Source: an uncultured Clostridia bacterium
Lineage (GTDB): Bacteria > Bacillota > Clostridia > Oscillospirales > CAG-272
Direction: 5' to 3'
DNA length: 64,000 nt
Assembly: GCA_948466345.1 (NCBI GenBank)
Contig: CAOKAC010000002.1
Span: 124,001 to 188,000 of the forward strand
In this document: positions 26,288 through 34,185 of the stretch, piece after piece
Numbering within the stretch: the stretch's first letter is position 1
How the letters are laid out: each line of letters starts with the position of its first letter
Notes under the pieces: model-generated
The model's database searches: none
What the model was told of the DNA's origin: nothing
The model's input: the letters and a program-made list of their open reading frames with translations, nothing else
Translations under genes and position numbers: made by a program

Positions 26288-26316
26288 ATAATACCTATTT
26301 TTTTAAGATTTGTCAA
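26288..26316 (-). promoter_or_regulatory. Promoter abutting the regulator start codon
   Basis: On the minus strand TTGACA (26316-26311), a 17-bp spacer and TATTAT (26293-26288). The start codon's A is at 26281, so transcription should begin at or within a base or two of the ATG. It sits inside the 59-bp gap shared with the divergent PiT gene. Confidence 0.75.
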
Positions 26317-26340
26317 CCATGGCAAGGATCGGAGCGCACC

Positions 26341-27264
26341 GTGTTTTTTATTTTTTTAGCCTTTTCTGCAGCAGTGTTTATCAACGGCGCCACCGATGCC
26401 GCCAATGCTCTTACGGGGCCTGTCGCCTGTGGCGCCATGAAGCTGTCCAGAGCCGCACTTCTCGCTGCGGGTATGAATCTGCTTGGTATGCTCGCTTTTT
26501 CCGCTCTGGCGCCTGGCGTATATGATACCGTATCCGGTCTTGCCTCCTTTCCAAAGGGAACCGGCACCACTGCTGTAACTGCATCTCTGATTGCCGTAGT
26601 CCTTTGGGCAGGAGCCGCATGGATACTGGGAATCCCCACGAGTGAAAGTCATGGTCTATTTGCCGCCTTAGCGGGGGCATCTATGGCCCTTGGAGCGCCG
26701 GCGCCGGCAGGAGCACAGTGGATCAAAGTGGCAGTCGGACTACTTTTGTCGGTTTTAGGGGGAGGACTTAGCGGATACCTTACAGCACGCGCTCTGCAGT
26801 CCAAACGAAAAAAATATTCCTGGAAAGGCGCTTCTATTTTAGGATGTATCGGAACTGCATTTTTACACGGCGCCCAAGATGGGCAAAAATTTTTGGGACT
26901 AATGGGAGCGGCAGGATTGCTTACGCGCAGCAGAGGCGCGGTTTTTTGCTGCGCCGGGTTAATGCTGTGCGGGACTCTGTTTGGCGGCAATCGTATCGTA
27001 AAAAAAATGGGACAGGAAATGGCGGACGTAGACGCTTTTACTGCTGTTTGTGCTGATTTAGGCAGCGCCGCCTCCCTGTTGGCTATGACCTTTTTCGGAC
27101 TGCCGGTAAGCACTACCCATGTAAAAATGACCGCTATGGCCTGTGCAGCCGGCGGAGCAGGAAGAAAAACGAATAAAAGCGTGATTTTGCAGGTCATTCT
27201 TGCATGGATTACTACCTTTCCCGGTTGTTTTTTACTAGCATATTTCATTACAAAATTATTATAA
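26341..27264 (+). CDS. PiT-family inorganic phosphate permease-like protein
   Basis: 307 residues, about nine hydrophobic segments, starting at GTG with GGAG six bases upstream. PiT signatures: GATDAANALTGPVACGAM at the start (classical GANDxxNA, here with Thr for Asn), HGAQDGQKFLGL in the middle and GLPVSTTHVKMTAM near the end. The duplicated PD001131-type core is visible. Members import phosphate with H+ or Na+; the Asn-to-Thr change and lack of a PhoU neighbour leave other anions possible. It diverges from the atypical regulator gene, which may control it. Confidence 0.82.
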   Translation: MFFIFLAFSAAVFINGATDAANALTGPVACGAMKLSRAALLAAGMNLLGMLAFSALAPGVYDTVSGLASFPKGTGTTAVTASLIAVVLWAGAAWILGIPTSESHGLFAALAGASMALGAPAPAGAQWIKVAVGLLLSVLGGGLSGYLTARALQSKRKKYSWKGASILGCIGTAFLHGAQDGQKFLGLMGAAGLLTRSRGAVFCCAGLMLCGTLFGGNRIVKKMGQEMADVDAFTAVCADLGSAASLLAMTFFGLPVSTTHVKMTAMACAAGGAGRKTNKSVILQVILAWITTFPGCFLLAYFITKLL

Positions 27265-27323
27265 ATTTAAAATAATTGTGCAAATATACCAAAAAATAAT
27301 AAAATGATTCTACAAGACACTCC

Positions 27324-27352
27324 TTGCATAACTGCTTGTATCGTTGTATAAT
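27324..27352 (+). promoter_or_regulatory. Promoter for the EF-G-like gene
   Basis: TTGCAT (27324-27329), 17-bp spacer, TATAAT (27347-27352), about 115 bp before the start. The 202-base gap holds no other feature. Confidence 0.7.
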
Positions 27353-27466
27353 ATGTATAACAACATTGGAATTTATCAGATTATTTTTATTCATCAAATA
27401 CAAATTTTCTTCTTTGTTATGCAATGCAGTTCTGCATGAAACTATAGAAAAAGGAGCACAGCACTT

Positions 27467-29539
27467 ATGTCCGAGATAACAACCAAAAACATCCGAAACG
27501 TATGCCTGCTGGGCCACGGCGGCAGCGGCAAAACCTCCCTCGCAGAGGCCATGCTTTTTTGTGCGGGAGCTATTGACAGAATGGGAAAGGTTACAGAAGG
27601 AAATACCGTTACAGACTTTGACGCAGAAGAAACGGCCCGCCATTACTCCGTTTCTCTTTCCACAGCAAATTTTGCATATCATGATATAAAATTTAATCTG
27701 CTGGATACGCCAGGATATCCCGACTTTGTTGGAGAAGAACTGGAAGGCATCCGGGCCGCAGACGCCTCCGTCATTTTGGTAGACGCAAAAACCGGACTGG
27801 AAGTGGGTACAGAGCTTGCCTGGGAATATGCCTGCCGGGAGAAAATTCCGCGGGTATTTTTCGTAAATAAATTCGATGATCCTGAAGCAGACTTTGCCAG
27901 GGTATTTGAGCAACTGCGCGCCGCGTTTGGCATTCGTGTTTGCCCTGTACTGATTCCCGCAAAAAAGGATGGAAAAATGGTATTTGTTAATCTAGTGGAA
28001 CGGATGGCATATACCTACGATGAGCGGGGAAAGCGAACAGAAATGCCTATGGACAGTGAGCTATCCGATATTGTAGATCAATATAGCCAACAATTTAACG
28101 AGGCCATCGCAGAAACCAGCGATGTGCTTATGGAAAAATTTTTTGCGGAAGAAGAAATTACGAAGGAAGAAGCATCGGAAGCACTTCATGAGGGAATTAT
28201 TTCCGGCAGCATTGTTCCCGTATACAGCGGTTCTGTCACAAAGCTATGGGGCGTGCGGGCATTGATGACGTCCATAAAAGACTCCTTCCCCAGAGTCACT
28301 GCAAAAAAAACGGAACGAATTGTGGACGGGGATACAGTAAAATCCTGCGAAATTGACCCGGAAGGAGACTGCGCCTTATTTATTTTTAAAACGGTGGCAG
28401 ATCAGTTTGGCAAGATGTCTCTGTTTAAAGTCATGAATGGGACATTGAAAAAGGATGCCCTTTTGACCAACGCGCGAACCGGCGCGGTGGAGAAAGTTGC
28501 TCATATATATACTTTGCGGGGTAAAAAGCAAACGGAGACAGACAGTCTTTGCTGCGGAGACATCGGTATGTTGTCCAAGCTATCCGATACCGCCACCAAC
28601 GACACGCTGTACAGCAAAATCCCCGTACAATATCAAGGAACTGTTTTCCCCGAACCGTATATGACAAAAGCGCTGTCCGCCGCGGCTAAGGGAGATGAAG
28701 ACAAAATCTCCACCGGTATTGCACGGCTGCTGGAGGAAGACCCTACATTGCGCTACGTAAACAATGCAGAAACGAAACAGCTTACCCTGTCCGGTATATC
28801 GGACATTCATTTGGATGTGGTCCGCTCCCGTCTGAAAAACCGATACGGCACCAAAGTAATTTATACGGACCCGAAAATACCCTATCGGGAAACGATTAAA
28901 AAATCTGTGCAGGTGGAAGGAAAACACAAAAAGCAATCTGGTGGCTCCGGTCAATATGGGCATGTAAAAATTACTTTTTCTCCCGGCGCAGAAGAAGGTC
29001 TTACCTTTACCCAATCTGTTGTAGGCGGCACAGTTCCAAAGGGGTTCTATCCCGCCGTAGAAAAGGGGTTGCTGGAAGCCATGCAGAAGGGGGTACTGGC
29101 AGGATATCCTGTGGTACAGCTCGCAGCAGATTTGTTTGATGGCTCCTATCATGCAGTGGACTCCAACGAAATTTCCTTTAAGCTGGCGGCAAAGCTGGCA
29201 TACAAAAACGGACTCTCTCAGGCAAACCCCGTTTTGCTGGAACCGGTGGGAGAGTTGAAAATCTCCGTCCCCGATTCCATGGTGGGAGACGCGATGGGCG
29301 ATCTGAATAAGCGCCGGGGTCGGGTAATGGGTATGAACCCGGACGCGTCTAGAAATGGATATACCATTGTAGAAGCAGAGGCTCCCCTGGCAGAACTGCA
29401 GGACTACACGATTGTTCTGCGGGCAATGACGCAGGGACGCGGCATGTACACCTATCGATTCGTACGATATGAGGAAGCACCCGCATCCGAGGCACAAAAA
29501 ATTATTGCCGATGCCAAAGCGCAGGCAGAAGAAGAGTAA
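27467..29539 (+). CDS. Elongation factor G-like GTPase (FusA2 type)
   Basis: 690 residues with the full EF-G domain order. G1 GHGGSGKT (16-23), G3 DTPGYPDF, G4 NKFDDPEAD; domains III-V with RRGRVMGM near the C-terminus. It is not the main EF-G: the switch-I stretch that reads RGITI in EF-G is RHYSVSLSTANF here and there is a Tyr in DTPGY. These are marks of the FusA2/EF-G paralogue group. Translocase activity cannot be assumed; roles in ribosome recycling or stress have been proposed for paralogues. AAAAAGGAG lies before ATG. No rpsL/rpsG/tuf neighbours, which also speaks against housekeeping EF-G. Confidence 0.9.
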   Translation: MSEITTKNIRNVCLLGHGGSGKTSLAEAMLFCAGAIDRMGKVTEGNTVTDFDAEETARHYSVSLSTANFAYHDIKFNLLDTPGYPDFVGEELEGIRAADASVILVDAKTGLEVGTELAWEYACREKIPRVFFVNKFDDPEADFARVFEQLRAAFGIRVCPVLIPAKKDGKMVFVNLVERMAYTYDERGKRTEMPMDSELSDIVDQYSQQFNEAIAETSDVLMEKFFAEEEITKEEASEALHEGIISGSIVPVYSGSVTKLWGVRALMTSIKDSFPRVTAKKTERIVDGDTVKSCEIDPEGDCALFIFKTVADQFGKMSLFKVMNGTLKKDALLTNARTGAVEKVAHIYTLRGKKQTETDSLCCGDIGMLSKLSDTATNDTLYSKIPVQYQGTVFPEPYMTKALSAAAKGDEDKISTGIARLLEEDPTLRYVNNAETKQLTLSGISDIHLDVVRSRLKNRYGTKVIYTDPKIPYRETIKKSVQVEGKHKKQSGGSGQYGHVKITFSPGAEEGLTFTQSVVGGTVPKGFYPAVEKGLLEAMQKGVLAGYPVVQLAADLFDGSYHAVDSNEISFKLAAKLAYKNGLSQANPVLLEPVGELKISVPDSMVGDAMGDLNKRRGRVMGMNPDASRNGYTIVEAEAPLAELQDYTIVLRAMTQGRGMYTYRFVRYEEAPASEAQKIIADAKAQAEEE

Positions 29540-29570
29540 GAATCTGCTTTCCTATATGGTTGTTTTTAAT

Positions 29571-29607
29571 AAATACCCCCACGAAAATTTTTCGTGGGGG
29601 TATTTAC
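29571..29607. terminator. Terminator hairpin, perfect palindrome
   Basis: A 17-bp perfect inverted repeat (AAATACCCCCACGAAAA and its complement) around one T. It ends the EF-G-like gene and may also serve the minus-strand ATPase gene. Confidence 0.8.
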
Positions 29608-29612
29608 AAAGC

Positions 29613-29640
29613 GCCCGCCGGCATACCGGCGGGCATTTTT
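29613..29640 (+). terminator. Second terminator in tandem
   Basis: GCCCGCCGG / CCGGCGGGC with a CATA loop then ATTTTT. It follows the first hairpin by eight bases. Confidence 0.75.
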
Positions 29641-29646
29641 ATGCAA

Positions 29647-30759
29647 TTAGTGAATGATAAAGTGCTCAGTGTCTTTGTCGAACAGATGCACTCTGGATGT
29701 GTCGAATGCAACGCGGATAACATCGCCGGCACGTGCCTTGGAACGGCTGGAAACCCGTGCAATCATGTTCTGTTCTTCGCTTACCAGATACAGATAAATT
29801 TCTGCACCCATCAGCTCTGTAACTTCTACATCTGTTTCTACAATGCTGTCCGGCATAGCGGTAAGATACCGTTCTTCGTCATGAATGTCCTCAGGACGGA
29901 TACCCATGATTACTTCTTTGCCAATATAATCCTTCAGAATGGGATTGCTTGCCTTTTCAGCAGGCAGCTTGATGGTATTGGGACCAAAGGAAAGGAAGTA
30001 CTGTCCCTTCTCTTCTTCCAGCATACATTCAATAAAGTTCATCTGCGGCGTTCCAATAAAGCCTGCCACAAACAGGTTTACAGGAGAATCATACAGATTT
30101 TGAGGAGTATCTACCTGCTGGATCAAACCGTCTTTCATAACAACGATTCGAGTAGCCATGGTCATAGCCTCTGTCTGGTCGTGTGTTACGTATACAAAAG
30201 TAGTTGCAATTCTCTGGTGAATTTTGGTAAGCTCCGTTCTCATGGTTGCACGAAGCTTTGCGTCCAAGTTGGACAGCGGCTCGTCAAGAAGGAATACCAT
30301 CGGCTTACGTACAATAGCACGGCCCAGTGCAACACGCTGTTTCTGACCACCGGACAGAGCTTTGGGCTTTCTATCCAGAAGGTGGGTAATTTCCAAAATA
30401 CGAGCAGCCTCTTCCACACGGCGCTTAATTTCTTCCTTAGGTGTTTTGCGCAGCTTCAGACCAAACGCCATATTGTCAAATACAGTCATATGGGGATACA
30501 GCGCGTAGTTCTGGAACACCATTGCGATGTCTCTATCTTTCGGAGCGACGTCATTAACCAGCTTTTCACCGATGAACATTTCGCCTTCTGTGATTTCCTC
30601 CAGACCTGCGATCATACGCAACGTCGTTGTCTTACCGCAACCGGAAGGACCAACCAAAATCAGGAACTCCTTGTCTTTGATTTCCAGACAGAAGTCAGAT
30701 ACGGCTGTTACACCACCGGGATATTTTTTATAAATATGTTTCAGAGATAAGCTTGCCAT
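29647..30759 (-). CDS. msmX: Stand-alone sugar ABC transporter ATPase (MsmX/UgpC type)
   Basis: 370 residues, the usual length. Walker A GPSGCGKTTT near residue 37, Q-loop FQNYALYPHMT, signature ALSGGQKQRVALGRA, Walker B FLLDEPLSNLDAKLR, H-loop VTHDQTEAMTMA, then a ~130-residue regulatory OB-fold tail with the MGIRPEDI motif. Such orphan ATPases energise several CUT1 sugar importers. No permease or binding protein is adjacent, fitting a shared role. GGAGGATG-spaced start at 30759. Its leader carries a 15-bp palindrome (30786-30800) that could bind a repressor. Confidence 0.93.
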   Translation of the reverse strand: MASLSLKHIYKKYPGGVTAVSDFCLEIKDKEFLILVGPSGCGKTTTLRMIAGLEEITEGEMFIGEKLVNDVAPKDRDIAMVFQNYALYPHMTVFDNMAFGLKLRKTPKEEIKRRVEEAARILEITHLLDRKPKALSGGQKQRVALGRAIVRKPMVFLLDEPLSNLDAKLRATMRTELTKIHQRIATTFVYVTHDQTEAMTMATRIVVMKDGLIQQVDTPQNLYDSPVNLFVAGFIGTPQMNFIECMLEEEKGQYFLSFGPNTIKLPAEKASNPILKDYIGKEVIMGIRPEDIHDEERYLTAMPDSIVETDVEVTELMGAEIYLYLVSEEQNMIARVSSRSKARAGDVIRVAFDTSRVHLFDKDTEHFIIH

Positions 30760-30785
30760 TTATTCATCCTCCTTGGCAGGTTGCA

Positions 30786-30821
30786 TACGGCACTGCCGTA
30801 ATTTTTCTAAATTATATTATA
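30786..30821 (-). promoter_or_regulatory. -10 box and palindromic site ahead of the ABC ATPase gene
   Basis: Two overlapping TATAAT boxes on the minus strand (plus 30811-30821) have only a weak -35. Downstream of them is the perfect palindrome TACGGCACTGCCGTA (30786-30800), ahead of the ribosome site: a candidate operator or 5' leader hairpin. Confidence 0.5.
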
Positions 30822-30951
30822 TCAGTATTTTTTCCAGATTGGAAGAGGGTTTTCATCCAAAATTCCTTTTCGCCCTTTGTGCATTTTGTCAATTCCGTTC
30901 ACAAACATTCTAAAAAACGTACGAATTTCGATTATATTTTTTCTAATTTTA

Positions 30952-31938
30952 TTAGAATTTAGTTTGTGCAATCGCGCGAACCAACTCCCGACACGCCTGC
31001 ACATCTTTGTAATCTGCCATCTCTACTCCGGAATGGCAATAGCGAAGTGGAATAGAAACACAGCCGGCCCTGCAGCCAGCTCCGGCCAATTGCAGGGCGG
31101 CGGTATCCGATCCACCCACCGTTAAAATTTCCTTTTGGAAGGGGATTGCATACTCCGACGCAATGCTTTCCATTTTCTTCGCAAGAAGTCCATCGCAAAT
31201 CACACTTTTATCCTTCAATTTTATAGCAGCGCCTTTCCCAAGGGAAACAGCCATGGGTTTTGCTCCCTTCACGTCTCCCGTCATAGTCACGTCCACGGCA
31301 ATTCCAAAGTCCGGTTCCACATAAGAGGCCGCTGTCCGCGCCCCTCGCAGGCCAACCTCCTCCTGTACGGAGAAAACAAATGTGATATCATTTTGAAAAG
31401 ACGCTGCCTCCTGTGCCGCGGACATTAAAATCGCGCATCCTAATTTATCATCCAAAGGCCGGCCACAGATTCTGTCCTCCGCCAGAGAAAAAAGCTGGCT
31501 TTCCAAGGAAAAGCAGTCACCCACGCTTACAAGGCGCTCTGCGTCTTCCCGGCTTTTCGTGCCGATATCTACCACAAAAGTATCTCCCTTGTAGTCCTCC
31601 GGCTTTACGCCTTCTTCGGGAATAAGTACCCCTACCCGGCCGTTTTCAAATACTACCTTAGAATAGGCGGCCGCATGCAAGTCGATGCCCCCAACAGGGG
31701 CGCATCGAAGAAACCCATCTTCCTCAATAAACGTGACAATAAAACCGATTTCATCCATATGGGCACAGAACAAAAGCTTTTTGCCCTCTCCCCTTTTGCG
31801 GCAGATTACATTCCCCAATGCGTCGGTCTCCACCGTATCAAAATAAGGCCGCATCTCCTCGGAAATGTACTTTCCAAGACGTGCTTCTCTACCGGATACA
31901 GAAGGAATTTGCAGCAGTTTTTTTAAAATTGTACGCAT
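30952..31938 (-). CDS. M42-family metallopeptidase (third of three)
   Basis: 328 residues from ATG 31938 (GGGGA five bases upstream); in-frame starts at 31950 and 31977 lie in a hairpin and lack ribosome sites. M42 enzymes are cytosolic dinuclear-metal aminopeptidases or glutamyl/cellulase-M-like enzymes that form dodecamers. Ligands seen: AHMDEIGF (His), RPLDDKLGCA (Asp), QEEVGLRGA (Glu-Glu base and ligand) and CHSGVE (His). It follows the second M42 gene after 97 bases that hold two hairpins, so its expression may be set apart from the first two. Confidence 0.92.
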   Translation of the reverse strand: MRTILKKLLQIPSVSGREARLGKYISEEMRPYFDTVETDALGNVICRKRGEGKKLLFCAHMDEIGFIVTFIEEDGFLRCAPVGGIDLHAAAYSKVVFENGRVGVLIPEEGVKPEDYKGDTFVVDIGTKSREDAERLVSVGDCFSLESQLFSLAEDRICGRPLDDKLGCAILMSAAQEAASFQNDITFVFSVQEEVGLRGARTAASYVEPDFGIAVDVTMTGDVKGAKPMAVSLGKGAAIKLKDKSVICDGLLAKKMESIASEYAIPFQKEILTVGGSDTAALQLAGAGCRAGCVSIPLRYCHSGVEMADYKDVQACRELVRAIAQTKF

Positions 31939-32035
31939 TTTAGTCCCCATGCTTTCTTGGTCTTTGTGCTTTCGCACAAAGCATTCGTGAAAAAAGTGTA
32001 CTTACAACCTCGTATGTTGTATTTTTCACGCTATC

Positions 32036-33133
32036 TTACTTCTTTTCATTATACAAACGGTTGATCACAGCCATCAAAAGCTGTTCGATGGACTCTACAT
32101 CTTTTTTGGCTACAACATTGGAAGCCGTATGAATATACCGAGCAGGCGCGCTAACTGCAGCGCACCGCACGCCAGTCCGAGACTTGTGGATGTGAGCTGC
32201 ATCATTGCCGCCGGATACATACTGTTTGATCTGACAAGGAATGTTTTCTGCCATTGCCGTCTCTAAAATCCAATCGGTAAAGGGCCGATCATAAATGGTG
32301 CTTCTATCCATAAGGGACAGAGCGCCGCCTCTGCCTAAATGAGCCACCTGCCGATACTCCGGTGTACCGGAAATATCCCCCGCAGCCGTAGCTTCCAGAA
32401 CAATAGCGTAATCCGGATCAATCCTGTACGCCGCCGTGCGGGCCCCGGAGATGCCAAGCTCCTCCCGACAGGTGAAGGCAAAATACAAATCGCAGGCAGG
32501 GCGGCTCTCCATCTCATATATACGCCGCATCACACTGCATAAAACAGCGCATCCCAATCGGTCGTCCAAGGCCTTGCCCTTGATATACCCACCGTCCTGG
32601 CCAAAGGAGACAAAATCACTCTCGAAAGTGCCGAAGTCCCCTACGCGAACCACTTCTTCCGCAGCCTGTCGACTCCCCGCGCCAATATCCACATACAACT
32701 CGTCTATATCCAGTGCATTGCCCCGGTCCGCACTTTTTACAAGATGCAGAGGTTTCACGCCAAATACGCCTCGCACCTGAAATGCGGCATTTCCCACCAG
32801 AACACGTCGTCCAGCCAACACTCGGGTGTCACTGCCGCACATGGAGGCAATTTTTAAAAGTCCCTCTTCCGTAATGGAACGGATCATAAACCCTACTTCA
32901 TCCATATGGCAGGACAGCATCAGTCGGCGGGGCGATACCGCTGCACCCTCTTCCATCATACCCGTTCCACGAATCCGAGCCAGCACACCACCCATGGGAT
33001 CCGGCAAAAGCTCGTCGCAGTACATGGCGATGTGAGAACGGATACTATCCGCGACCGCATCCTCACAGCCGGAGGGACCAAATGTGCAGGACAGCTCTTC
33101 CAGCAGGGACAAGGTTGTCCAATTTTGTTTCAT
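32036..33133 (-). CDS. M42-family metallopeptidase (second of three)
   Basis: 365 residues. Metal and catalytic residues present: SCHMDEVGF, KALDDRLGCA, CREELGISGA, YIHTASNVV. It shares roughly the same fold as its two neighbours but is clearly diverged in sequence. Its ATG overlaps the end of the first M42 gene by four bases (ATGA), and GGAGGGGGGA provides the ribosome site, so the pair is coupled. The three may form a mixed peptide-degrading set for amino acid fermentation. Confidence 0.92.
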   Translation of the reverse strand: MKQNWTTLSLLEELSCTFGPSGCEDAVADSIRSHIAMYCDELLPDPMGGVLARIRGTGMMEEGAAVSPRRLMLSCHMDEVGFMIRSITEEGLLKIASMCGSDTRVLAGRRVLVGNAAFQVRGVFGVKPLHLVKSADRGNALDIDELYVDIGAGSRQAAEEVVRVGDFGTFESDFVSFGQDGGYIKGKALDDRLGCAVLCSVMRRIYEMESRPACDLYFAFTCREELGISGARTAAYRIDPDYAIVLEATAAGDISGTPEYRQVAHLGRGGALSLMDRSTIYDRPFTDWILETAMAENIPCQIKQYVSGGNDAAHIHKSRTGVRCAAVSAPARYIHTASNVVAKKDVESIEQLLMAVINRLYNEKK

Positions 33134-34170
33134 AACAGCAGTCCCCCCTCCTGTGTGGCGGCAGCATACAGTGCCGCCGCATGTTCTATATCCACAGTAT
33201 CTACCGTCTCATTATAGGTATGCATGGAGGTAATCGGCACACTGACCACTGCTGTTGGAATACCCGCCCCTACAAGAGAAAGCATCGTCGCATTGGTGCC
33301 TGTGTCACAGGCATCCACACAGGTCTGGCAGGGAATCCCCCGCTGCCGGCATAGCTGCAGGAGCCACTCCGTCAGTCGGCGGTCTGTCACTGCAGAAAGA
33401 GACAGCACTGGCCCGCTCCCCATTTTACCGCTTTCATCCTCCCCAACACCAGGGGCAGATGCAAAGGTAACATCGGTCACAATAGCCGCATCCGGCCGGA
33501 TACGATACGCTGCAGCGCTGCAGCCGGACGCCATTCCGGCCTCTTCTCTAGCTGACAGGGTAACATACAAATCCCATGCCATATTTTCCCTTTTTGCCAT
33601 AGCAGCTCCCAGAACCGCTGCTGCACAGCAAGCTTTGTTATCCATACTGCGCCCGCATATTCTGGAACCTAGGAGAAATGCGGTTTTTTCATAAAAACCC
33701 ACCGGTGTTCCAATATCCACCAGCGTGCGTAAGGTTTCTCTATCATATCCGGTGTCAATCAGTAACTCCTCTATTTTAGGAGCCTGCTTATAATCTTCTG
33801 CTTTTTGCAGATGGGGCGGCACCGCGCCAATCACGCCATACAGCGTTTCTTTTCCATAAATCAGCACTTCTGCCGCCGGTAGGATTCGTCTGTCCAGCCC
33901 GCCGATGGAGACTACCCGAAGAAAGCCTTCCTCCGTAATGTCACGCACCATCATACCGATTTCGTCAAAGTGGGCATCCAAAAGCAGCTTTGGTGCGCCC
34001 TGCTTTCCACAGCGCCGGACAAAAACATGGGTACCGGAAGGATCCGGAATATATTCGTCAAAGTAAGGCTGCAGGATAGAACAAAGTGTCTCCCGTCCTC
34101 GTTCTTCTTGCCCGGATATGGACATAATAGAAGTAAGAGACGTTACCAATTCTTTGGTATCAGGATACAT
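33130..34170 (-). CDS. M42-family metallopeptidase (first of three)
   Basis: 346 residues. Seen: DAHFDEIGMMV (His, Asp), RSMDNKACCA (the DN form also found in PepA-type M42 enzymes), SAREEAGMASG (Glu-Glu) and MHTYNE (His). It starts 15 bases after murD on the same strand and overlaps the next M42 gene by four bases. GGAG lies seven bases before the ATG. Co-transcription with a cell-wall ligase may be incidental or may link peptide recycling with wall synthesis. Confidence 0.92.
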   Translation of the reverse strand: MYPDTKELVTSLTSIMSISGQEERGRETLCSILQPYFDEYIPDPSGTHVFVRRCGKQGAPKLLLDAHFDEIGMMVRDITEEGFLRVVSIGGLDRRILPAAEVLIYGKETLYGVIGAVPPHLQKAEDYKQAPKIEELLIDTGYDRETLRTLVDIGTPVGFYEKTAFLLGSRICGRSMDNKACCAAAVLGAAMAKRENMAWDLYVTLSAREEAGMASGCSAAAYRIRPDAAIVTDVTFASAPGVGEDESGKMGSGPVLSLSAVTDRRLTEWLLQLCRQRGIPCQTCVDACDTGTNATMLSLVGAGIPTAVVSVPITSMHTYNETVDTVDIEHAAALYAAATQEGGLLL

Positions 34171-34185
34171 GCATATACTCCAATC

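Noticed and set aside
28580..29497. 305-codon minus-strand frame opposite the EF-G-like gene
   Set aside because: Shadow frame with a Cys/His/Phe-rich translation and no ribosome site.
29560..30750. 396-codon plus-strand frame opposite the sugar ABC ATPase
   Set aside because: Begins inside two terminators and is antisense to a clear ATPase; no plausible domains.
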